A stretch of 48,721 nt of DNA, taken from NCBI GenBank assembly GCA_910578185.1, contig CAJTPN010000023.1, positions 1 through 48,721 on the forward strand. The letters run 5' to 3'. A model generated the notes under the pieces. The model had not been told where the DNA came from. It searched no databases and saw only the letters and a list, made by a program, of their open reading frames with translations. Position 1 is the first letter of the stretch. Each line of letters opens with the position of its first letter. Source of the DNA: an uncultured Acetatifactor sp. Lineage in GTDB: Bacteria; Bacillota; Clostridia; Lachnospirales; Lachnospiraceae. The translations under genes and the position numbers were made by a program. This document shows, in pieces, positions 43,830-48,721 of the stretch.

Positions 43830-45545
43830 ATGAAACTAAGCAAACTTGCAGGGGAGCGGTTCCGTGAGAAACCGGCAGACTGTATCGTTGACAGCCACGC
43901 ATTTCTCATACGGGGCGGTTATTTAAAGTATGTGGCCAACGGCATTTTCTCATCCTTGCTGCCTCTAAAGAGAATAACCCAAAAAATCGAACGAATTCTT
44001 CGCGAAGAAATGGACGCCATAGACGGCCAGGAGGTACAGCTTCCTGTGGTAATGCCCGCCTCACTCTGGCAGCAATCCGGACGATATGAAAGCATCGGCA
44101 GCGAACTGGTACGCTTTCAAGACCGCAACAGCGCTCCTCTCGTTCTGGGCATGACACACGAGGAAGCAGCCGTCTCGCTGGTCCGGGAATACGGAAGCAG
44201 CTATGTGAAATATCCCTTTATGGTGTACCAGATTCAGACTAAATTTCGGGATGAGGCAAGACCGAGAGCCGGTCTTATCCGCGTGCGGGAATTCACCATG
44301 AAAGACGCCTACTCCTTCCACACAAGTCAGGAAGATTTGGAGGCATACTATGCTCAGTGTCACAAATCCTATGAACGGATTTTCAAAAGAGCAGGACTTC
44401 CCCAAGTCATCTCCGTAGCTTCCGATTCGGGAATGATGGGGGGCAATATCTCTCATGAATTCATGTTGTTAACTCCCATTGGGGAGGATTCCATCGCCAT
44501 TTGCAGCGATTGTGACTATCGGGCCAATCTGGAAGCTGCAGAATGTATTGTCCGCTCCGAAAGAGAAGATCTTTCTAAACCGCTCCAAAAGGTTCACACA
44601 CCACACATACAAACCATTGAAGATTTGTGTACGTTTCTTGGGTGCGCCAAATCCGCTTCCTGCAAAGCCGTCATCTATCAGCGAAACACTGATGACCGTT
44701 ATATCGTTTTGTTCCTTCGGGGAGACTTGGAGGTAAATGAGACAAAGCTTACCAATTATCTCGGATATGACATTCACCCTGCCGTCATCACCGAGTCCTG
44801 CGGCCTGAGTGCAGGCTACATCGGTCCCGTTGATCTGGGCGGTGATTTTACAGTACTGTATGACCGGTCACTGGAGGGAAAGAATAATCTTTCCTGCGGC
44901 GCCAATACACCCGGATACCATTACACAGGTCTGGATATGCAGCGGGACGTGGCAAACGCGAAATACCATGACTTTGCCAAGATACAGGAAAACGGCATTT
45001 GTCCCGTCTGCGGCAAACCCACAATCCATATCTTTCGAGGTATAGAAGTGGGTAATATCTTTCAGCTGGGCACAAAGTATACTCGTTCCATGCATATGAC
45101 CTTTATCGACAAAGAGGGAAACATACAATATCCCATCATGGGGTGTTATGGTATTGGCGTGGGAAGGCTTGCAGCCGCGGTCTGTGAGGCACATCATGAT
45201 TCATATGGTCCCATCTGGCCCATGTCCATTGCGCCATGGCAGATCCATCTGTGTGCGGTTCGATCTGACAATCCTGAGGTCAAGGCATGTGCCGACCACT
45301 TATATCACCAGCTTCAGGACAGGGGTGTGGAAGTCATCTATGACGACCGCAGTGTCAGCGCAGGCGTTATGTTTTCCGATGCAGATCTGCTGGGCGTCCC
45401 TTACAGGATCATCGTCAGTCCCCGCAATGTAGCGGCAGGGACAGTGGAAATCCTTTCCAGAGACAGGCAGTTTACGGAGACAGTCCCTTCGGAGACAGCC
45501 CTGGATAAAATATGTGACCTTGTGCGTTTATCTTTGCAATCATAG
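43830..45545 (+). CDS. proS: Prolyl-tRNA synthetase, bacterial type
   Basis: A 571-residue class II synthetase charging tRNA-Pro. Class II motif 2 is in FRDEARPRAGLIRVREFTM and motif 3 near MGCYGIGVGRLAAAV. The YbaK-type editing insertion that clears Ala-tRNA-Pro lies at about residues 225-380 (LEVNETKLTNYLGYDIHPAV). The anticodon-binding domain ends the protein. GGAGG before the ATG at 43830 sets the start; the open frame upstream runs through the T-box leader and is not coding. Length is that of bacterial ProS (about 570). Confidence 0.95.
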   Translation: MKLSKLAGERFREKPADCIVDSHAFLIRGGYLKYVANGIFSSLLPLKRITQKIERILREEMDAIDGQEVQLPVVMPASLWQQSGRYESIGSELVRFQDRNSAPLVLGMTHEEAAVSLVREYGSSYVKYPFMVYQIQTKFRDEARPRAGLIRVREFTMKDAYSFHTSQEDLEAYYAQCHKSYERIFKRAGLPQVISVASDSGMMGGNISHEFMLLTPIGEDSIAICSDCDYRANLEAAECIVRSEREDLSKPLQKVHTPHIQTIEDLCTFLGCAKSASCKAVIYQRNTDDRYIVLFLRGDLEVNETKLTNYLGYDIHPAVITESCGLSAGYIGPVDLGGDFTVLYDRSLEGKNNLSCGANTPGYHYTGLDMQRDVANAKYHDFAKIQENGICPVCGKPTIHIFRGIEVGNIFQLGTKYTRSMHMTFIDKEGNIQYPIMGCYGIGVGRLAAAVCEAHHDSYGPIWPMSIAPWQIHLCAVRSDNPEVKACADHLYHQLQDRGVEVIYDDRSVSAGVMFSDADLLGVPYRIIVSPRNVAAGTVEILSRDRQFTETVPSETALDKICDLVRLSLQS

Positions 45546-45562
45546 TGCTTCTTATGGCCTTT

Positions 45563-45597
45563 GGAAACGCTGTGCGTACCATTTTGACAGCGTTTCC
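45563..45597. terminator. Shared hairpin between convergent proS and amidase genes
   Basis: GGAAACGCTGT (45563-45573) pairs perfectly with ACAGCGTTTCC (45587-45597), and GGCC flanks extend the stem. No T run is present on either side, so its strength as an intrinsic terminator is uncertain. Confidence 0.5.
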
Positions 45598-45612
45598 GGC
45601 CGGATGCAGGGC

Positions 45613-46320
45613 CTAATGCGTCTGGTTCAAATACCGCAAAATTCCAATATGTATGGCCCATGCCACCCGTTCCTGATATTCCTGTGTACAGAGTTTTTCC
45701 GCTTCGGCGCTGTTGGAGAGGAAGCCGCATTCCACAATCACTATGGGAACGTCCGTCTTTTTCAACAGATAATAACTGTCATTGGCCTTAATCCGCCGTG
45801 TGTTATCCGGATCCACCTTTTCAACCAGCTGTGTCTGAATACAATCCGCAAGCTGTTCTCCCTGGGTACTGCCCTCATAATAAAATACCTGTGCCCCGTG
45901 AACATACTCCTCCGGATAGCTGTTTTGATGTATGCTGACCGTCATCATCGGTTTCGCCTGATCTATCAGCTCAATGCGTCGTTTCATATCCTGAACCTTT
46001 TTATTGGAAGCATTTGCATCATTAAGCCCCTCGTCGGATTCCCTTGTCATCACAACCTCAATGTTATTTTCTTCCAAAAACTGCTTTACCAGAATGGCAA
46101 TCTGTAAGTTGATGTCCTTTTCTTTTGCACCGTTGATTCCCACTTTTCCCGGATCGTCTCCCCCATGCCCCGCGTCAATAACCACACACCATTTCTCCTC
46201 ACCCACATCGATGGTCTTTCCCGTGACATAGGACGCCGCCTCCTGTCCCACATATACCATGGAGGCCAGAAGAAGAATCGTCATGAGAATCGTCAGCAGC
46301 CTGCTTTGTAATTTGCTCAT
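45613..46320 (-). CDS. N-acetylmuramoyl-L-alanine amidase (CwlD-like, Amidase_3)
   Basis: A 235-residue exported or membrane-anchored amidase. A hydrophobic signal or anchor (about 8-27) is followed by the Amidase_3 domain: zinc residues in VVIDAGHGGDDPG (His), the Glu of TRESDEG-type region, SIHQNS (His), and the catalytic Glu of IVIVECGFLSN. It cleaves the amide between MurNAc and L-Ala; CwlD acts in spore cortex muramic-lactam formation. The ATG at 46320 has AGGG 8 bases upstream; 46344 lacks a site. Confidence 0.9.
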   Translation of the reverse strand: MSKLQSRLLTILMTILLLASMVYVGQEAASYVTGKTIDVGEEKWCVVIDAGHGGDDPGKVGINGAKEKDINLQIAILVKQFLEENNIEVVMTRESDEGLNDANASNKKVQDMKRRIELIDQAKPMMTVSIHQNSYPEEYVHGAQVFYYEGSTQGEQLADCIQTQLVEKVDPDNTRRIKANDSYYLLKKTDVPIVIVECGFLSNSAEAEKLCTQEYQERVAWAIHIGILRYLNQTH

Positions 46321-46484
46321 CTTTATCCCTACCATTTTTTTCATTTATTTTATGTATATTCACACTCCATCCTTCCATTCATGGTTTGCCCCATCTGTTT
46401 CCGCGCTGCGGTCCCCGGCAGCCGTTACATGACCTGTCTAAACTGTTACGTTCCTTAATTTTTCTTTAAAACCTTTTGAAACGG

Positions 46485-46513
46485 TTGCATTGTACCCTTT
46501 TTTCGTCTAATAT
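46485..46513 (+). promoter_or_regulatory. Promoter of the sortase operon
   Basis: TTGCAT (46485-46490), 17 bases, TAATAT (46508-46513), 24 bases before the sortase ATG. A moderate match. Confidence 0.5.
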
Positions 46514-46537
46514 AAAATCAGAGAAAGGTATCAGATT

Positions 46538-47464
46538 ATGAATCAGACAAAAAAAATTATTTCGGCTGTGCTGGCAGGCATCGCCGTAGTGTGTTTCATC
46601 CTTATCGCTTTCTTTGGAATACGTCAGTGGCTCGACGATAAACGCTGTCAGGATGCCTTAGAGGAATTGCGGCAGGCTGCGGAAAATCTAAAGGACACTC
46701 CGTCCTATCCGGAGTCCACCACGATTCCGGCCGCACCAACCCAGATGCCGCCGGATACATCGCTGCCTTCCCCTTCTGCGGTACCAGAACCCACTCCTGT
46801 TCCAACTGCCACGCCGGAGCCCACTCCTGTCCCTCTGACAAATCCTTATCGTGACAGTTTTCTTGCAAACGGCGATATGGCGGCATGGATTCAGGTACCG
46901 GGAACTGTTATTGATTACCCCGTAATGTGGACCCCTGACGATGAAGAATATTATCTTTATCGTGATTTTAACAAAAAAGATAATTCCAACGGCAGCCTGA
47001 TCCTTGACGCTGACAGCTGCGTTGACCCTTTGACGACTAATTTAATTATTCACGGGCATAATATGAAATCGGGAGCCATGTTCGGCCATTTGAAGGACTA
47101 CGAAAACAAAGACTTTTTTGAGGAGCATAAGGATATCGTCCTCTATACGGACGGACTGCAGCGCAACTATCAGGTAATTGCCGTATTTCGTTCACAGGTT
47201 TTCAAAAAGTCAGATAAGGTCTTTAAGTACTACAATTTTTTTCAGGCCAACACCCAAGAGGAATTTGATGACTTTTATCAAAATATTAAGGCTCTTTCAC
47301 TTTACGACACGGGCGTCAGCGCTGAATTCGGAGATCATTTCCTGACCTTGTCCACCTGCACCTATCATGTGGAACAGGGCCGATTCGTCGTTGTTGCCAA
47401 GGAAGTGGAAAGCGGCGACATCTACCTGCCGATCGCGGAAAATGACGAACCAAAGAGCAATTAA
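46538..47464 (+). CDS. Class B sortase
   Basis: A 308-residue membrane transpeptidase that attaches surface proteins to peptidoglycan. An N-terminal membrane helix (about 7-28) is followed by a Pro/Thr-rich linker (about 55-105, repeats of PEPTPVP). The SrtB domain (about 108-298) has the catalytic His in LIIHGHNMKSG, Cys in LTLSTCTYH and Arg in GRFVVVAKE. GAAAGGTATC precedes the ATG. A probable substrate gene starts 24 bases downstream, so this looks like a dedicated sortase-substrate pair. Confidence 0.93.
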   Translation: MNQTKKIISAVLAGIAVVCFILIAFFGIRQWLDDKRCQDALEELRQAAENLKDTPSYPESTTIPAAPTQMPPDTSLPSPSAVPEPTPVPTATPEPTPVPLTNPYRDSFLANGDMAAWIQVPGTVIDYPVMWTPDDEEYYLYRDFNKKDNSNGSLILDADSCVDPLTTNLIIHGHNMKSGAMFGHLKDYENKDFFEEHKDIVLYTDGLQRNYQVIAVFRSQVFKKSDKVFKYYNFFQANTQEEFDDFYQNIKALSLYDTGVSAEFGDHFLTLSTCTYHVEQGRFVVVAKEVESGDIYLPIAENDEPKSN

Positions 47465-47488
47465 AAAATGGCAAAAGGAGGTTTTACT

Positions 47489-48316
47489 ATGAAAAAAATG
47501 AAAAACATGATTACCATGCTGGCAGCAACCGCACTTTTGTTGGCTCCTCTGAATGTGCCGTTGAAGGCATCTGCCGCCGAACCGGTCACTTACACCGTAA
47601 AGTATATGGAGGATACGAAAGATTGGCGATATCGAACCGATTCTTCGGAATTTGAAGATCCCAACTATTACAGGGAAGTGGATGTCATTCCCTTGAAGGA
47701 CGGGGATATCGTAGCAGTTTATTGTGATGTCACCACCGATGAAGATCCCAAGCTGGACTTGGGAAATGCCCGTCTGAGCAATCTGACCGTGACCCAAAGT
47801 CCCTCCTTTCTCATCATCCAGTCAGGGGATATAGACGAATGCTTCCTGCTTTCCGGAAGTTCCTGTTCTATCAACGGCAACGTCTCTACAGCGTACGTTT
47901 ATGAGAAATCTTTTTGCAACTTTAACAAAAACGTGAAAGACCTGCGCTTTATTTCCGGGGATGAAGAGACACACTCCAATATTGGATGCAGCGGAACGGT
48001 GGGACATTTCTCCCATATTGACTTTGAAAACAATATTTATGATTACAATCTGTATAATTTTGCTGCAAACACCTTCAGCCTGCAGGATGGTATCCTTCAA
48101 ACTGCTGAGGAGCATTACAGCCAGACACCTACCCAGGGAACTGCACCTGTGACTCCTCCTGCACCTCAACAGACTTCACAGCCTTCGTCAACGCCCTCCG
48201 ACGAATATGATTCCGTTCCTAAAACAGGCCAACGCAACTTTACTCCCTGGCTTCTTGTCTTGGGGACCGCCTGTGTGGCAGGATGTGTTTTGTTCAGCAG
48301 AAAAAAAGCTCACTGA
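47489..48316 (+). CDS. Sortase-anchored surface protein
   Basis: A 275-residue protein. A signal peptide (residues 1-31, ending ASA/AEP) precedes a domain of about 170 residues with no family I recognise, then a Pro/Thr/Gln-rich spacer (about 205-235), the sorting motif SVPKTG, a hydrophobic helix (LLVLGTACVAGCVLF) and the tail RKKAH. The motif is VPKTG rather than LPXTG, which may match the adjacent class B sortase. AAAGGAGG precedes the ATG at 47489. The ligand or role of the surface domain is unknown. Confidence 0.85.
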   Translation: MKKMKNMITMLAATALLLAPLNVPLKASAAEPVTYTVKYMEDTKDWRYRTDSSEFEDPNYYREVDVIPLKDGDIVAVYCDVTTDEDPKLDLGNARLSNLTVTQSPSFLIIQSGDIDECFLLSGSSCSINGNVSTAYVYEKSFCNFNKNVKDLRFISGDEETHSNIGCSGTVGHFSHIDFENNIYDYNLYNFAANTFSLQDGILQTAEEHYSQTPTQGTAPVTPPAPQQTSQPSSTPSDEYDSVPKTGQRNFTPWLLVLGTACVAGCVLFSRKKAH

Positions 48317-48367
48317 ATCATTCTACGGAATCTCAAAAGGGTATTGGGCAGTAATTAAGTAAAAAAA

Positions 48368-48400
48368 CAATAGAATCCCGGCTTCGCAAAATTCTATTGT
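48368..48400 (-). terminator. Terminator of the right-edge minus-strand unit
   Basis: A perfect 10-bp stem ACAATAGAAT / ATTCTATTGT around a 14-base loop; on the minus strand seven T follow (48367-48361). It could end transcription of the partial gene and hairpin ladder to its right; it may also stop the surface protein message from the left. Confidence 0.65.
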
Positions 48401-48413
48401 CTTTAAGTCAAGA

Positions 48414-48610
48414 CCACCGGCTTAGCCGGTGGCTTGCACTGCCCCTATAAGGGGCTTTTACCGACTTGCGCCCGGAAGGCGCCCGATGGATCTGCCAACC
48501 GCACTTCTTTCTCAGGCTTGCCCTAAAGGGCTTTTTTACTGCCTACTACTTCCTGCCAGCTTTAAAAGCCTTTTGCGATGGCTTTCTTCACTGGCTTCCC
48601 CTTTCAGGGG
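48414..48610. repeat. Ladder of short hairpins at the right edge
   Basis: At least five small perfect hairpins lie in about 200 bases: 48414-48432 (CCACCGGC/GCCGGTGG), 48441-48455 (GCCCCT/AGGGGC), 48468-48482 (GCGCC/GGCGC), 48520-48531 (GCCCT/AGGGC) and 48598-48610 (CCCCT/AGGGG). On the minus strand they follow the stop codon of the partial gene; three of them sit in a loosely repeated context of GGCAGTAA, stem, AAGCC. Similar structured ends occur next to some transposon genes. Function unknown. Confidence 0.6.
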
Positions 48611-48612
48611 CT

Positions 48613-48721
48613 TTACTTCTTACTGCCTTTTTGTACCGGCTCACCCGTGAACGGGTCGATATACTCGTTTAGGGTCATCTGGTCCGCTTCGTGATCCTCT
48701 TTCAGCTGGTTTGCAATGTAC
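48613..48721 (-). CDS. 3' end of an unidentified gene (partial)
   Basis: The last 35 codons and stop of a minus-strand open frame that continues past the window edge. The tail includes TLNEYIDPFTGEPVQKGSKK. I do not recognise the family. The hairpin-rich sequence right after the stop and the window-edge position suggest a mobile element gene, but this is a guess. Confidence 0.5.
   Translation of the reverse strand, partial: YIANQLKEDHEADQMTLNEYIDPFTGEPVQKGSKK

Noticed and set aside
48414..48610. CRISPR array
   Set aside because: The hairpins differ in sequence and spacing, with no identical repeats or regular spacers; no cas gene is seen.

Overview
The window looks like a chromosomal segment of a Gram-positive, spore-forming Clostridia member, most likely Lachnospiraceae (inference). 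Supporting signs are a T-box leader on proS, a class B sortase with an LPXTG-like substrate, SleB/CwlJ and CwlD-type wall hydrolases, AGGAGG-type ribosome binding sites, and the gene order Sua5 / rpiB / upp / dCMP deaminase. Most genes lie on the minus strand.

Region 1 (1-6.8 kb): a DUF402 protein (+), then a minus-strand housekeeping run of M20 dipeptidase, threonylcarbamoyl-AMP synthase, RpiB, Upp, dCMP deaminase and a secreted coiled-coil SleB-type hydrolase. Region 2 (6.8-13.6 kb): an FtsX-type ABC transporter (one ATPase, two permeases), a histidine kinase/response regulator pair and a URO-D family protein.

Region 3 (13.9-38.8 kb): a 22-gene, about 25 kb minus-strand glycosylation locus, closely packed and headed by a consensus promoter with a strong hairpin in its leader. 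It holds NeuB, NeuC and NeuA homologues (a CMP-activated nonulosonic acid), a CBS protein, a DegT aminotransferase, a cupin, several glycosyltransferases, two CDP-glycerol-transferase-like proteins, a DUF115/MptE-like protein, three methyltransferases (one fused to an APS-kinase-like domain) and two radical SAM proteins. Nine of the proteins carry a small Rossmann-like module with a (Y/F/W)GAG-type motif at one end, or consist of little else. No flippase, polymerase or ABC exporter is present, so a cytoplasmic target such as flagellin is more likely than a capsule (inference).

Region 4 (39.0-40.6 kb): a two-gene unit encoding a polynucleotide-kinase-like P-loop kinase and a Thg1-like 3'-5' nucleotidyltransferase with its own promoter. 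This is a candidate RNA 5'-end repair system.

Region 5 (40.7-48.7 kb): two envelope proteins (one a phosphodiester glycosidase), T-box controlled proS, a CwlD-like amidase, a class B sortase with a probable dedicated substrate, and at the right edge the 3' end of an unidentified minus-strand gene followed by a ladder of short hairpins.
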